The notes: generated by a model from the sequence alone, not told the origin. A stretch of 64,000 nt of DNA from Nymphaea colorata (GCF_008831285.2 NC_045150.1:4106001-4170000); one strand, 5' to 3'. Positions 13,449 to 27,080 are shown, counted from the first letter of the stretch. A program made the numbers and translations.

Positions 13449-13590
13449 CAGTGGCGAAGCCACATGGAGGCTGGTGTCCTCACAAAGTTTATTTTTATGT
13501 TAATGCTTTGATATATTTGATTGTTTATAGATATAGGTGATCCTAAAAACATTAAGTTATTGAATTAGTGCCCTTCCAGCCTCCACTAAT
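13449..13590 (+). mobile_element. hAT-like MITE copy, CAGTGGCGRAGCCA family (degenerate)
   Basis: The left end CAGTGGCGAAGCCA at 13449 matches the terminal inverted repeat of the intact element at 57141-57326. A plausible right end, CAGCCTCCACTA, lies near 13578-13589. No matching target duplication is visible, so the right boundary is uncertain. It carries no coding frame. Confidence 0.45.
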
Positions 13591-14361
13591 GACCCTCGGA
13601 GATGCAGTCAGACATGCAATCTGATTGTGGGAAGGCGATTGAGGTAAGTATTGGTGTTGATCTTGCGGGTGCAAAACTCCCTATTATCAATATCCTATAG
13701 AACTAGAAAACTGCACTCTTGCACCTCGTAATTTTCTGTCAATGTGTTTTAACTGCTCTCCTCCTCGTGTGAAAGACCTGGCCTCACCTCTTGCTCCCTT
13801 CTCGCATGCTTGGATGATAGATCATTCCGTAACACCACAGAAACGGGGCGATTGGAAAGGGTCCTTGCAGTGCCTCGTATTCTGATCGATAAAAAAGAAT
13901 CTCTTGCGAACTGACCGTATAGTACTGCAGCATTTCCTGTCCTTCCCATAGATTGCCTCGTGTTTTGCTAGTCCATCGTCGCCAGTGCCATCGATGGTTA
14001 AAGAAGCTGTTCTGTTTTAGCGCCAGAAAATATCAGAACGATTGGCTAGTTATACGTTGCCAGAGCATCTGATTGGAAAAGTTACAAAAGCAACTTTTAG
14101 AGCTCAATTGTTAGTTCTAGTTGCAGGTTCTCTGGCTTCAACTCTTTTTTCTTTTTGGGTTTACTTTACATGTAAGAGAACTTTTTCTTTCTGAAAAGTT
14201 GCGTTACATGCAGCAAGTTGCCATGGCACAACCCACCGCCCTACTCGTGGCTTTACGTTTCTTTTTGTGTTTAATGGATTTGGTGAACTAAGTAGTACGC
14301 AAACTCCAGACGAAAGAGAGAGTAATACGCAAACTACGTATAACGATCGTGTATCTGATCA

Positions 14362-14366
<5 letters not shown>

Positions 14367-14392
<26 letters not shown>

Positions 14393-14408
14393 CTCTCTCT
14401 CTCTCTCT

Positions 14409-14447
<39 letters not shown>
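14367..14447. repeat. compound (GT)n-(CT)n-(AT)n microsatellite
   Basis: Three adjoining dinucleotide runs, GT then CT then AT, just downstream of the BASS1 stop codon (the gene is on the minus strand). It would lie in or just past the 3' untranslated region. Confidence 0.95.
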
Positions 14448-14449
<2 letters not shown>

Positions 14450-14779
14450 GCCTACATTTACGTATAGCAAAACGTAAAAGAAACATTATATATTCAAGTT
14501 TCAAGCGCCTTTTAGACAGATAAGAATCCTTTTACATGCTTTTACAATGCTCTACAGGCAATTTCCTGAAGGAAAAACAAAAAAGACTGCAAAAAAGAAG
14601 AAAGCAAGCAGCTCACAGGCTTCACAAGGCTAAAAATGCAAAAAGTAGGAATAAGATCACGGGCAAACGCCATTATTGACAAGATCGCTGAAGAAAAAGA
14701 AAGAAAAGAGCACTTGAGAGGGAGTCTCAATGAAGACCAGAAACACACTCACTTCAATCTTAGACGCCGTTTACTGAAG

Positions 14780-17700
14780 CTATTTATTTTGATTCATCAG
14801 CGACTCTTCTCCGCCATCATCTGGACGGATGTATCTCCAAATGAGACCCAAGGTGCTTCCCATAATGTTCATGATGACGGCGGAGAGGGCAGGAGGTAGT
14901 ACAACATTGGATGAAAAATGGGAGGTTGCAAGAACGACACCAAGGGATGAGTTCTGCATCCCAACCTACATCATAAATTTCATCTATCAATTCAGCAATG
15001 GAGTCAATGCCAAGGCGAAGTTAAAAGGGGCAGACACAAATTGGCACCATGTACAAAGAATTCAGATAAACAGAAAAGGATACCGCTATCCTATAGATAA
15101 TAAGGATAAATTTAGTAAAAGGAAGATAAAATTCGTAATAAAAAATAAGAATGTTGGCAGAAGTTCGACAGTACAAACTTGGATGCTTTGAATCACTTGA
15201 AAATAGATTGGAGTCCAACCAATTCCAACAGAAAAAACGACAACATGAAATTGGAAATAAATGAAGAAAGCAAAGCAAGCAGTAGCACATAAAGTCAGTT
15301 CATTTTCCTTCAATGGACATGAAAGTAATGAAAAGATTCTGAATTTACACAAGGTTACTAAGGTAATTCTTTGAACAAAGTGGAAATAAGAAATTCACTT
15401 ATTACCAATGTCTGATTTATGGCCAATCATGCATCTTAAATTTGGTCGAGACATTAAGCTGAAGATTTAGAAAAAGCAACAGAAAGAATCAAACCAGACA
15501 GCAGCTTTTTATCCAATAAAAAGTGTCACACTATTGCAGAATTCACACGACCCTTTAGTCATTTCAATTGAATAACGAATTGTATTACAATAATATTTTT
15601 TACTATTATGGTAGTTGTGGGTGTTCATGATGGCGCTCATACAGCAAAACACAGATCATATTACTTAATATCACGGAGGAGAACCATAATATGCAGGTAG
15701 CACAGTCGACGCCATTGGTAGGCCCACCAAGGATATTCTATGATTTATAAGTAAAATCAATGTAAAAGACCAGCTTTTCTAGTATGGTCAACAAACTTCA
15801 GGGTGATCAGCACATTATTTGTGCCTTTTGCAGTTTTGCCTATCCATTTCTGGCATGCATTCACAGAATAGTTCAAACTAGTGTTGTCCGTATCTTACGA
15901 TACGGGGCCGTATCGTACGAAACGTATTGTCGCGTTTCAAAAATGTGATACGATACACCACCTGTATCATACAGTTACGATACATGCACCGTATCGTACG
16001 ATGCATAACGATACAATTACGATACATTACGATACAGTTATGATACAGTTATGATACGTTACGACTTACGATACAGTTACGATACGTTAATCTTTACTGA
16101 TTTTTTATGACTTTTTTCAGAATTTTTTCTATTTTTCTGATTATTTTTTTTAAATACAATACAGTTACAATACATTACAATATTTTACGATATAGTATAT
16201 CTTAAAGCCAGACCGATACGGCTTACGATACGCTTTTTATAACATTAGTTCAAACTACACTCATCCATGGCAAAGGGATTCACATTACCTCAATAGAAAT
16301 TGCTCTGCGTTGTCTTTCTCTAAACCCACATATAGAAGCAACCACGTATCTGCAAGATATCACCACAAAGATCTCATGGGTTACATTAAGGATAACAAAG
16401 CAAAGTGTTTCTCTCTCTCCTGACGCACAGCTAAAAAAAACTGGAAAGGTTTCTTATTCACTTCAATTCTCAACAGAAAGAACAGTAAATGTAATATACA
16501 TGTACATTTATTGATGAATCCATGAACAAACTGGAGGCAGCCATCTAAAGCTGTATAATTTGCACATACCACCGGTAACATATCATATGACAGTACCACC
16601 ATAAACATGCCAGCAAAGAGGATTGTTTAAATATAATTTGAAAAACACCCGATGAACCAGTTCAAAGCAGACGAAAGGGCCTCTACATCTACTTGAGAAG
16701 AAAAACTGTCCTTCATGCAGTTTTGCACCATTTCTTCACCGTGAAAAGCAACATTCTTGGAAAATATAGTTATTCTGGAATTTCTGGAATCATGTGCTCG
16801 TGGGTTCAGATATTGATGGGTAAGCCAATTAGAATGGCTAAGAGAAAAAATATACTTATGAATCCATCTGTAACTTATAGTAAAGTTTCATGTACTAACT
16901 ATGCCACCTAAAACATCCTCAGTGACGGCCATAAATTGTGAAAGAAAACCAAAAAGTTAGACTTGGGAGAGATCAAACTTGGCTCAAACTAGAGCCCTCG
17001 AACTTGGCTCCACCATGTTTTCTTCAGCTTGAAACCAGCTTATCTAAGCTTGAGATCGGATGAATGGCCGACCTGCATATTGGAGAAAACCCAACAGGTT
17101 CTGAACGTAAGACCTACCTATAGTGAACAACGCAACAGGATGCCTACTGCTCCAAAGATGTCTTACATGAAACTGCACAAAGCATTGTATATATTTTTGT
17201 TTACAAATATAATCGAGCTTATGAATGTGACTGAGTTGAGCCCATTCAGTGCAAGTTCACAAGCTTAAATGGCATATCAGATTCAACCCATTTGATATTC
17301 GAGTTCAAGTGAACAACTGAACATTGAATAGAGCAATTTACTGGGCTCATTGTGCAGCCACATTTGGAAAATTTTCTGTAGTACATGAAGCAAAAAAAGA
17401 GAAAAAAAAAATGGAAAGGTTATGTATCCTCTAAAATATAAAGAGACATAGACCATTACTTACCCAACCAAAAAGCCACCAACATGCAACAAAAGGACAG
17501 ATAAAATAAGAAGGCCTGGCTCTGAAGTTAAAATAGACTCAAGTCCCCAAGATCGACTGAAACTGGATGGCATTGATGCAATGAGATGAACAACATTTTC
17601 TGAGAAAACACTGATAGAGGAATATCAAAATTAGTAATTAGTATCATTATTTGACATAGCAGACAGAACCAAGAAAAGAACAAAAAAGCAAGGAAGCAAA

Positions 17701-20423
17701 TGGGCATAAAATAGAAACCTGCTTGCAAGTAAAGAGGAAGCCAATACAGCAAGTAGAGGTGCAAAGGGTACTACGGCTTTCACTATAGCAGGGAATGTAC
17801 TTTGCACGTATGAACCCAGAAGAACAGGAATAACAACTACCTGCAACCAAGATCATGTGATATTCCTCGATTCTTTTAATTATGAATCTACAACAGACCA
17901 ATGCAAATATAGATGTCAATAGATTACAGAACAGTCAGGATTACCTGCAATGTGCTTGTGGAAAGTGCAGCTGCATCTACAGGGACATAAGCTCCAGCCA
18001 AAATTTTGGTCAGCAGAGGTGTGCAGATTACTGCACCTAAAGTCGTGCATACTGTCATGACTACTGACAGGGGAACATCTCCTTGAGCAATTAAAGTCAC
18101 CTGTAGCGCTACTTCACAGAAAAAAATGATTACAAGGACAAATTGCTAAGATAACAAACCTGCAACATATCATCTGCCAACGAAATGAATTCCACATAAT
18201 GCATTTCTTTTGCAGAAATTATGGACCAAGAGTTAACTCAACAAGGATGAACTAACAAATTAAACTCGTAAAGCTTAACTTCATTAAGACTAAACACAAT
18301 AGACTGCAATTTTTAATTTTTGGCGACTATGCACAGAAGAATGACATTAATAAGATAATGATTTTCTCTCCATCCAATCAAACTAAACAGTGGAAAACTG
18401 CCCTTACAAAAAAATTTTAATGGTCGCCCATCTCAAATGCTTTAAACATATTGTCCTTCAGGTACATTATCATGCACGAATTATTCTTGAAAATGTAACA
18501 CCTATCCATTATTGTGCTGCAATTGGCTATTTATACACAAAAGTTTCTACCAGGTACTGGCAACAAACACCCTTTCCTTAGGAACCTTGATATTTCGCAA
18601 CTTCCCTGTTACCACTTAAGGTCAATACTCAAGATTGTACCCATAACCAGCTTTACCATGAGCTGCCTGCATACAAGGATCATAATCTGAGTGCTTCTTC
18701 TGTTACCTTGACACTTTCTAGAGGGTTAAGGTGTCAGTGTTTGCCACTTTTGGATGCTAACTCCTTAACACTCCATGTTCAACTCATTTTGAACATAAAC
18801 AACCCAAAAGGAAAAAAGGAATACCTGACAGGGGAACATAGCCATCGCAATCAATCTCAACGACAATGTGTTTATCATCTTAAAGCAAACTGATAAGATT
18901 AAAACTATGTGATTCTGTGAATACAAAATATTTCAAGAACGTCCAATAGTGCGTTATTGCCATTATATTCTTATGAACTTTTGGAAACTTTTTTACATAT
19001 TGTAAGCATATGCCTTCCACTGTTAATTTCTTTTTACGTTTTAAAAACTTTCATAAACGTTTCCCTCCTGATTTTAAAGAAAAATGCTACCAAACCATTT
19101 TTCTAGAAAGAACTGCATGAACAACCTTGTTGAGAACTTGTTAAGAGAGATATCAGTGAGATGGTGTTTTATGATATGAACAAGGACTTCGATAACTTCA
19201 GGAGCAATCACCGAAACCAACTTTTCGCTGCCAACAACCAGCCTTTTTGGTTACAGACACTATTTAAAAAAATTAACGCTCTCAGTTGGAACGGACCCTC
19301 ATGCAGCACCACCATAACACCCAGCTATGAGAAAGCAACACCGGAATGAAGCTTCTATAATATGGGTAACAACCTAAATCTCAATACATTGGCGATTCAT
19401 GCATCACAAACACAACGGCAATGGCTCCCATGAAAGAAAAGGTTCATTCAATAAAAAAGAATTGAGAAAGAATGGCAACTCTTACCACATTGGATGCGGT
19501 ACCGCCAGGACAGCATGAAAGCAGAATCAGTCCCACAGACAGAGCGGGTGGAAGCCCAACCAATTTGCTAATAATGACACCGAGGGCCGGCATAATCGTA
19601 AACTGCGCAGTGCACCCAAAGAAAACCTGCAGGCTTTTCCTCTTTTGTCAAATAAATCCATTGGAATCTTCGTGCATTTTCACAAACAGTTATGCATAAA
19701 CCAAAAAACAACTCGAGGAGACCAAACGTAACACTAGCAAACCTGAACGGCTGCGCATTCGTGAACAATTACAAGTCGATCAAATACGATTTAACAACAA
19801 AACGCAAAACATAGAAGGCCACACACCTAATCCGCGAGCAGAAGGAAGAAGGAACAACATTAAGCGAAAAAGGAATGTGGCGAACGTCCACCACATCCTG
19901 TTCAAGAAACAACGAAGAGTGGAGAGCTCACCGAGAGAGGCCGCCGCATGAGGACGTCGAAGAGGTCGCGCAGTTCGATCGTCAGGCCCATGGCCAGCAT
20001 TATGAAGGCAAGCGCGAGTCTGTAAGAGGCGGGACCCCTCTCCACGAAGAAGGAGAAGGCGGAAGGGTTAATACATGCCACCAATCCACCCACGGTCACG
20101 TAAAGCGGGTAGAGGCTGGCCGCCGTGTGGAGTGTATGGTGCCACCAGATTCTCGTATCTTCCACGGTAGTAGTGAGGCTTCCTTCTGCACCATCACCAC
20201 CACCGCCACCACTACCAGCAGAGTCCCCTTTAGCCGCCGCTGCCAAGAAAACAGCATTCCCTTGGAGGAATTCCGCGCCTGACTCGCGCTTCTGCCTCAT
20301 GATGAGATTGGTAGGAGGCCGCAGGACCCCCCACCTGCGCCGCCACCTACGAGACGGAAGCCGCCTGATTTCTCCCACAAGGCAGCCGCATAGCCCGCCT
20401 GCAACAACGCTTGTTGCAGACAT
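14780..20423 (-). CDS. BASS1: plastid sodium/metabolite cotransporter, BASS1 type (7 exons)
   Basis: Bile acid:sodium symporter family carrier of the chloroplast envelope; the physiological substrate of BASS1 is not certain. Exons: 19932-20423, 19486-19626, 17945-18100, 17719-17840, 17464-17610, 16289-16349 and 14780-14965. All introns are GT-AG and the phases close to 1305 bp, 434 residues, ending TAG. The first about 75 residues are Arg/Ser/Ala/Gly-rich, as in a plastid transit peptide. The membrane core starts at [10 protein letters not shown]. The signature GGTASNV (205-211) and IEVGMQN (372-378) carry S209, N210, E373 and Q377, which correspond by family knowledge to sodium ligands of the bacterial homologue ASBT. 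The last exon contains [10 protein letters not shown] and the motif LIWRYI, typical of the family end. Similarity to BASS1 rather than BASS2/3 rests on [10 protein letters not shown] and [13 protein letters not shown]. Intron 6 holds a 367 bp MITE. No lesion is seen; the gene looks functional. Confidence 0.93.
15880..16246. mobile_element. GATACG-rich MITE in BASS1 intron 6 (10 bp TSD)
   Basis: A 367 bp insert made largely of GATAC / GTATC and TTACGATAC words. It is flanked by a perfect 10 bp direct repeat AGTTCAAACT at 15870-15879 and 16247-16256. Its ends are weakly inverted: AGTGTTGTCCGTATC on the left and AATGTTATAAAAAGCGTATC read inward from the right. A 9-11 bp duplication fits a Mutator-like (MULE) non-autonomous element. 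There is no coding capacity. It sits between exons 6 and 7 and does not touch splice sites. Confidence 0.75.
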
Positions 20424-20454
20424 GGTAACTCGCTAGTCGCTTATTCACATCCGC

Positions 20455-20493
20455 AATCGACTCTCTCTCTCTCTCTGTCTGTCTGTTTATATA
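20455..20493 (-). promoter_or_regulatory. candidate BASS1 TATA box and GA-rich leader
   Basis: On the minus strand TATATAA reads at 20493-20487, about 64 bases upstream of the BASS1 start codon. It is followed by a GA-dinucleotide stretch (CT on the plus strand, 20459-20476). A TATA box at this distance implies a 5' leader of roughly 30-35 bases. Position and sequence are the only support. Confidence 0.45.
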
Positions 20494-22189
20494 GAAGCAG
20501 CAGCAAAATACCAAAAGAGATTATACAGAAAGAAGGGAAGAAAGGCTCTGCAAGTGACGTGGATAAGAAGGGGAAGAAACTTTTGGACAGGAACTGGTCA
20601 CTCTGAAGCTGGATCACACACTTGTCTTTAGTGATCTGATGAACAGCGCAGGACCCGCCGCGTCGTCCTTCTGTCCCTTTACTCCTAGAAAACTAGGAGG
20701 TTACCCATGAACGCAAGGATCAGGTGGTCTTGAAGATATCATAAATGAAAACCTGAATCCCAGTCTTTGTGTTTCATTATTTTAAAGAACGGCATAATTG
20801 GAAAGACTTTATTTAAAAGGAGCATATTTTCCAAAGAATAACTATACTCAGGTTAAAATTAAAAGAGCAAAGGTCTATAAGACATGAGGCCAGTGCCTGA
20901 CACATGTAAGATTGTTATGAAGATTATGGTATTAAAAATGAGATCAATTATTACCTAGATCATCAATTTTATCTAGATCATCTTCAACAACCGAGGGACA
21001 TGTTTGTGTGGGTTAATCGATGAAGGGTGATCCTACCTCACCTTATTTGTCTCTTGGGGATGACATCATAATTCTTAGCTTTGCACATGTTTCCTCGGTT
21101 CATAGAATTAAAAAAGTCCACCTGCTTAAAACCAAGGTAGACATGCATATAATTGCACATAAATCCTAGATTTTTCTTATATGCATAGGGTACTCTCTTG
21201 TTAGGTGCTTAACAACTGTTCTAAGTAGAAAAATTAGCAAAATTGTTGCAACTTATGTGGGCTTGCTTATGTTTGATAGAAAATCATACCAAACAGTTGT
21301 CAAGAATGGGTAATAAGTTTTTATACAGGAAAATTTAACTCTTTTCTTCCATTTGCAGATTGTGCTTAGTCCAACATCATTTTGCAACTATGGTTAATCC
21401 TTCGTTGATGGCATACATGATGCCTTCTTCAATCCTAAGTAAACTAGAACCAATATGATGTTTGATGAAAGTTCATGTCATGTTCACTTAGTTTTGTGGA
21501 AAAAAATTGTGTACACCTATAAAGGAGGTGGACTTGGGCAAGGGACTTTAGAAGAACCGAACAGGACCTTCCTTGCTAGTCAAAATATATAGATGTTTGA
21601 AGGCAGTTCACTATGTAGTATCCTCAATATCAAAGCCAAATGTTCATCTAATCATGGCATGTGGTCTCTAAGGAATAAAGCTCTAGAAGGGATAATGGAA
21701 CTAGGAGGGCTTAGAGAGTGGAGTTCAAAATGAACAAAAGAAAAAATTGAATTGAAGACTGCACATGGCAAAAATGCAATGTTTTGGTTAGATAAATGTT
21801 AAGAAAGATCATAGTTCATGATGTTTCAAGGATTCACTATTGGTAGATTGTAGGAGATCTTCAATTTCCTGTTCAAGACATCCTGCAACATAGATATGAG
21901 AAAGGTTATTGCTTTGCTCTTATGAAGGAATTGGTAGTCTCAAGTTGTTCTCACAACAACGTTTGGAATGGATAGACAATAATATGCCTTTTAACAATGT
22001 TGCCAAATGCAATGGGGTGAAGCCATGCATTGAGCCTATGAATAAATGTGATGCATAAAGAAAAAAAGTGATGTGTAAGTACTATGATTGAAATTTTGAA
22101 GTATTTAATATCTACAAAAAGAATGTTAAAATGAAAAACAACAACTAAAACAATACAATAACTACTACAAGTTAATCTCATTGGATGAA

Positions 22190-23360
22190 AAACAATTGCA
22201 CAAAAGGACTTAGATCCAATCTCATCAATATGTACATGTGGTTACAATCATTCAAATGAATCTCTATAGGTATAATTACAAGTTAATCTCATTACAAATT
22301 GCAACTATATAAATGAATGACTTATATTTTGTTCGTATCATTACATATGTGTGATTACCATTATTCAAATGAATCTTCATATATATGATTACAAATTAGT
22401 CTCATTAAATGAATTATATTTGAAAAAATCAAGGAATACAATCTCATCAAATAAAGTTTTGCAAAATAAGGGACTTATATATTATTCTATAATCATTCAA
22501 ACTAATTTTTATACATGAGATTACTAATCTCATTGAAAAAGCTACAATTATGCAATGAAATAACTTAGATCTCATTAATATAATTACATATATGTGATTA
22601 TAATCAAACAAATGAATCTCTATACATATGATTACAAGTTCATCTCATTAGACGAAGTACATTTGTGCAAATGAAGGACTTAGATCTCATTTGTATCATT
22701 ATGTACAAGTGATTAAATCATTTAAACGTATCTCTATATATGTAATTATAAGTTAATGTCATTAAACAAACTATAATTGTACAAATGAAGGACTTAGATC
22801 TCTGTCATGTCATTATATACATGTGATAACAATAAATTAAATGAATCTTTATACACGTGATTATAAGTTAATCTTATTGAACGAACTATAATTATGCAAA
22901 TTAAAGATCTTATTTGTTCAATATGTACATGTGAATATAATCATCCAAATGAATTTTTAGACATGGTTATAAGCTCATTTCATTGAACAAACTATAATTG
23001 TGCAAATGAATTACTTAGATCTTGTCTATTGCATTACATATAGGTTATTACAATAATTTAAATGAATCTTTGTACATGTAATTACAAGTTAATCTCAATG
23101 ACTAGATCTCATTCAAATCATTACGTTACATGAGATTACAATCATTTAAATGAACATAAGACTGATTACAAGTCAAACTCATTAAATGAACCTCAATTGT
23201 GCAAATGAATGACTTTGATCTTGTTTGTTTGTACTAGTACACATATATGGTTACAATAAATTAAATGAATTTCTATTCATGTGATTATAAGTTATGCAAA
23301 TGAAAGACTTAAATCTTATGTATATCATTATATACATGTGATGATAATCAATTAACTGAA
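22190..23360. repeat. degenerate minisatellite array, about 115 bp unit (left block)
   Basis: About ten diverged head-to-tail units. Each contains in order the words GTGATTACAAGTTAATCTC, ATTG-ATGAACTATAATTG, TGCAAATGAAGGACTTAGAT, CTCATTTGTATCATTA and ATTCAAATGAATCTCTATAC. The spacing between equivalent words is about 110-120 bases. Units differ by many substitutions and small indels, so the array is old. It has no coding frame. The block is cut at about 23360 by a non-repetitive insert and resumes at 24839. Confidence 0.85.
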
Positions 23361-24838
23361 TATATATATATATATATATATATTGTAATCACCCCAATTT
23401 TTTGCAAAATGTTACATTCTTTTACCAAAACACAAAACCCAATTTTTGGGATTTAAATTAGACTCAATCCACAATTTAGATCCAAATCAAGTATTTCAAA
23501 CCCAAAATTCGAATCGAGTTTGAAAACGACAAAATTTGAGCATCGAGCATGTGCGGTCCTTTCATTTGTTTTAAGGTCTCATTCTCACACCAAAACATGT
23601 TTTTAAACCCAAATCGCACGCTTGAATGAGTCGACAACCAACTAAACAAAATCAGATTTGGAGCGAGTTCGGACTTGCTCAAAATAGAGCCGACCACCCA
23701 TTTGTAACCAAAAAAGAAATTTGAGTTTTTGCATGTCCTACAATGCACAGTCGTGCGAGCACGTGCTAGCATGTCGCACAACAGAAATTGACCTTTAGAG
23801 GGCGATTTTGAGCGTTTTAAGTGGGCATGAGCCCTACATACATCTCAAAAATGAATTTTCAGGCCTACTAGTCAATCATACTTAAGCAAAACCTATTCAA
23901 AATTATTTGAAAATGTTATAAAAATCCAAAAAATTTGAATTTTAAGTTTTGGCTCCAAAACTCTCTATATAAATACCCTCATTTTCTCCCTCTTGGGCAA
24001 TGAGCTAGCCCTTGGAAAAGCCCTAATGCATTCTCACTTGAGGACTTAGAGTTTTAAGTTCTCTTCCTCCATTTTCCATCTTCCTCTATTTCCTACTCAT
24101 TCTTCTTCTTCTTTTTCTCCAACTTGAAGCAAACTACAACTCTTCAAGGAAACACGAAGATTTCTTGGAGGTCTCTTCTTCATCACCTTGGAGCTCTATT
24201 CAAGGTGAGTCTATGATCACCCAAAGCATGGGTGATCATTTTTTTTTCCATCAAATCGTTTTCTTAAGAGGTATGTAACCAACATCTCACTCAATTTTTT
24301 CTATTTTCTTCCCTTCATCATCTCCTCATAGCCATACAAGATAGTTCTAAAATCTATATTTTAAAGTCAAGAAGCTATTCTTGAGTGCACCGAGAGCATG
24401 AAAATGTGAAGCGATATTTCATTTCATGATTGAATCATGCTATCTTTCTCTTTTTTTTTCAATATAGTCTTGTTTTGCTTCTCCCATTTTCCTCTCAACT
24501 TCATCTCTCCATGACCATATGAGATAACCTCTATTTTAGAGTCAAGAGCTATGCTCGAGTGCACCCGGAGCATGAGAGGAGATGTTATTTCATTTTATGA
24601 TTGCATTATGTTCTATTTTTTTTTAAATGTAGTCTTGTTGTGATGTTTTTCTTTCCTCTCTTTTTTATCTCTCTATGGCCACATGAAATGTTTCTCAATC
24701 TCTATTTTAAAGTCAATAGACTATGTCGAGTGCACCGAGAGAATGAGAAGATGAGATGATATTTCATTTTATGGTTGAATCATGCTCTCTCTCTCTCTCT
24801 CTTTCCTTGAATATTGTTTTGCTTCAAGATACTATCTA
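23361..24838. other. unrelated 1.48 kb segment splitting the minisatellite, with three internal repeats
   Basis: The array is interrupted by a TA run (23361-23383) and then DNA of different character, opening with TGTAATCACCCCAATTTTTTG, which resembles the start of a Ty3/gypsy-type LTR. Inside, a block of about 170 bp is repeated three times (24340-24830). Each copy has AAAGTCAA-GA, then CGAGTGCACC-GAG-ATGA, then ATATTTCATTTTATG-TTGAATCATG. No coding frame or second LTR was found. The segment could be a solo LTR or LTR fragment. No target duplication is clear. Confidence 0.45.
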
Positions 24839-27080
24839 TTATACAAATTAAAGATCTTATTCGTTCAGTATGTACATGCGAATATAATCATCCAAATGAA
24901 TTTTTAGATATGGTTATAAGCTCATTTCATTGAACAAACTATAATTGTGCAAATGAATTACTTAGATCTTGTCTATTGCATTACATATAGGTTATTACAA
25001 TAATTTAAATGAATCTTTGTACATGTAATTACAAGTTAATCTCAATGACTAGATCTCATTCAAATCATTACGTTACATGAGATTACACTCATTCAAATAA
25101 ATTTTCATACGACTGATTACAAGTCAAACTCATTAAATGAATCCCAATTGTGCAAATGAATAACTTTGATCTTGTTTGTACTAGTACATATATATGGTTA
25201 ATAAATTAAATGAAAGACTTAAATCTTATGTATATCATTATATACATGTGAAGATAATCAATTATATATATATAATTATAAGTTATTCTTATTCATATAT
25301 GTAATTACAACTATTCAAATGATATGTCCATGCATGTTAATCTCATTGAATGGACTATAATTGTGCAAATAAAAAACTTAGACTTCATTTAAATTATTGC
25401 ATACGTATGACTATAATAATTCAAATGAATCTCTATACATGTAAATACAAGTACATCTCATTATATGAACTACAATTATATAAATGAAGGATCTAGATAT
25501 TGTTTAGGACATTATATACATGTGATTACAATTAATCAAACAGATTTCTTTGCATGTGATTAAAAGTTAATCTAATTGAACAAAATACGATTATGCAAAT
25601 AAAAGAGTTGCATCTCATTCATATCATTACATGCGTGTGATTGCAATCATTCATATGGATTTCTATACATGTGATTATAGTTTATTCTCATTGAATGAAC
25701 TATAATTATGCATATGAGAGATTCAGATTTCATTTTTTAAGTTATGTATGAGTGATTGTAATAATTTAAATAAATCTATTCATATGTGTTACATGTTAAA
25801 CTCATCGAAAGAAAGATAATTATACAAATGAAAACTTAGATTTCATTTGTATCATTACATACATATGATTATAATCATTCAAATGAATATCTATATATAC
25901 ATATGATTACAAGTTAATCTCATTGAACAAACAACAATTGTGCGAATGAATGACTTTTATCTCATCTATATCATCATGTACATGAAATTACAATCATCCA
26001 TATGAATTTAAATTTAGTTTATTGTATGAACTGTAATTGTGCAAATGAAGGACTACAATCTTATTTTTATTATTTCATACATATGATTATAATAATTCAA
26101 ATAAATCTCTATATATATAATTACAGGTTAATCTCATTGAATGAATTACAGTTGTGCAAATGAGAGGTTTAAATTTTATTCATAATAATTATGTACATGT
26201 TATGAATCTATAAGTGTAATTACAAGTCTATATCATTCAATGAATGATACTTGTGCAAATAAATGATTTAGATAGCGTTTATATCACCACGCGCATCTGA
26301 TTATAATTATTCAAATGAATATCTAAATAAAAGGTTACAAGTCAATCACATTGTACAAACAACAACTGTATAATGAATGACTTATATTTAGTTTGTATCA
26401 TTATGCAAATGAATCGCTATACGAGTGATTACAAGTTAATCTTATTGGATGAACTATAATTGTGAAATGGAAAAGCCTAAATTCGTTCACATAGTTATGT
26501 GCATGTGATTGCGATCAATCACGTGAAGTTATCTACATGTGATTACAATTTAATCTCATTAAAACAACCATAATTGAGCAAATTGACGACTTAAATCTCA
26601 TGCATATTTGTACATACTTGTGGCTTGTGGTTAAAATAATTTAAATGAATGTCCTTACATGTGATTACAAATTGAATTATTAGAAAGAACTATAATTATG
26701 TAAATGAATGATTTAAATTTCATTTGTACCAATATGTACATATGATTACAATCATTCAAATTAAAATCTATACTTGTGATTGCACGTTAATTTCATTAAA
26801 AGAACTAGAATTGTACAAATGAAGACCTAGATCTTATTTGTAAAAATACGTACATGTGATTATAATGATTTAAATGAACTTTTAGATATATTGTTGTAAG
26901 TTAATCTTATTGAACAAACTATGATTGTACAAATGAAGGACTTAGATATCATTTACATCATTATGCACATGTGATTATAATGATTCATATGAATCTATAT
27001 ACATGTGATTACAAGTTAATCTCATCAATTGAACTATAAAAGGACAAATAAATGACTTAAATCTCATTCATGTCAATACA
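24839..27080. repeat. degenerate minisatellite array, about 115 bp unit (right block)
   Basis: Continuation of the same roughly 115 bp unit, about nineteen diverged copies. The first about 425 bases (24839-25263) are nearly identical to 22894-23356 in the left block, far more alike than random unit pairs. A single larger duplication therefore copied part of the array to both sides of the insert. The array ends just before 27085. Confidence 0.82.

Larger units (their letters stand above)
4344..14779. other. intergenic region between CDPK and BASS1, no convincing gene
   Basis: About 10.4 kb of AT-rich DNA between two minus-strand genes, so it includes the CDPK promoter side (just right of 4343) and the BASS1 3' side (left of 14780). 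Short open frames here show no domain and look random. It contains a tandem duplication (4992-5125), a TA microsatellite (5451-5486), a dispersed repeat (10861-11225), a possible coding relic (13029-13410), a half of a hAT-like MITE (13449-13590) and a compound microsatellite (14367-14447). A similar T/A-rich patch with the words ACTTTACCATATTA occurs at 5700-5770 and 11840-11890, suggesting another old dispersed repeat. Confidence 0.6.

Noticed and set aside
19875-20436. Plus-strand open frames opposite BASS1 exon 1
   Set aside because: They overlap the well-supported transit peptide and first membrane exon in antisense and show no domain.
24839-25263. The 425-460 bp direct repeats flanking 23361-24838 as LTRs of a retrotransposon
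   Set aside because: They consist of ordinary minisatellite units, lack TG...CA ends and a primer site, and the segment between them has no coding region.
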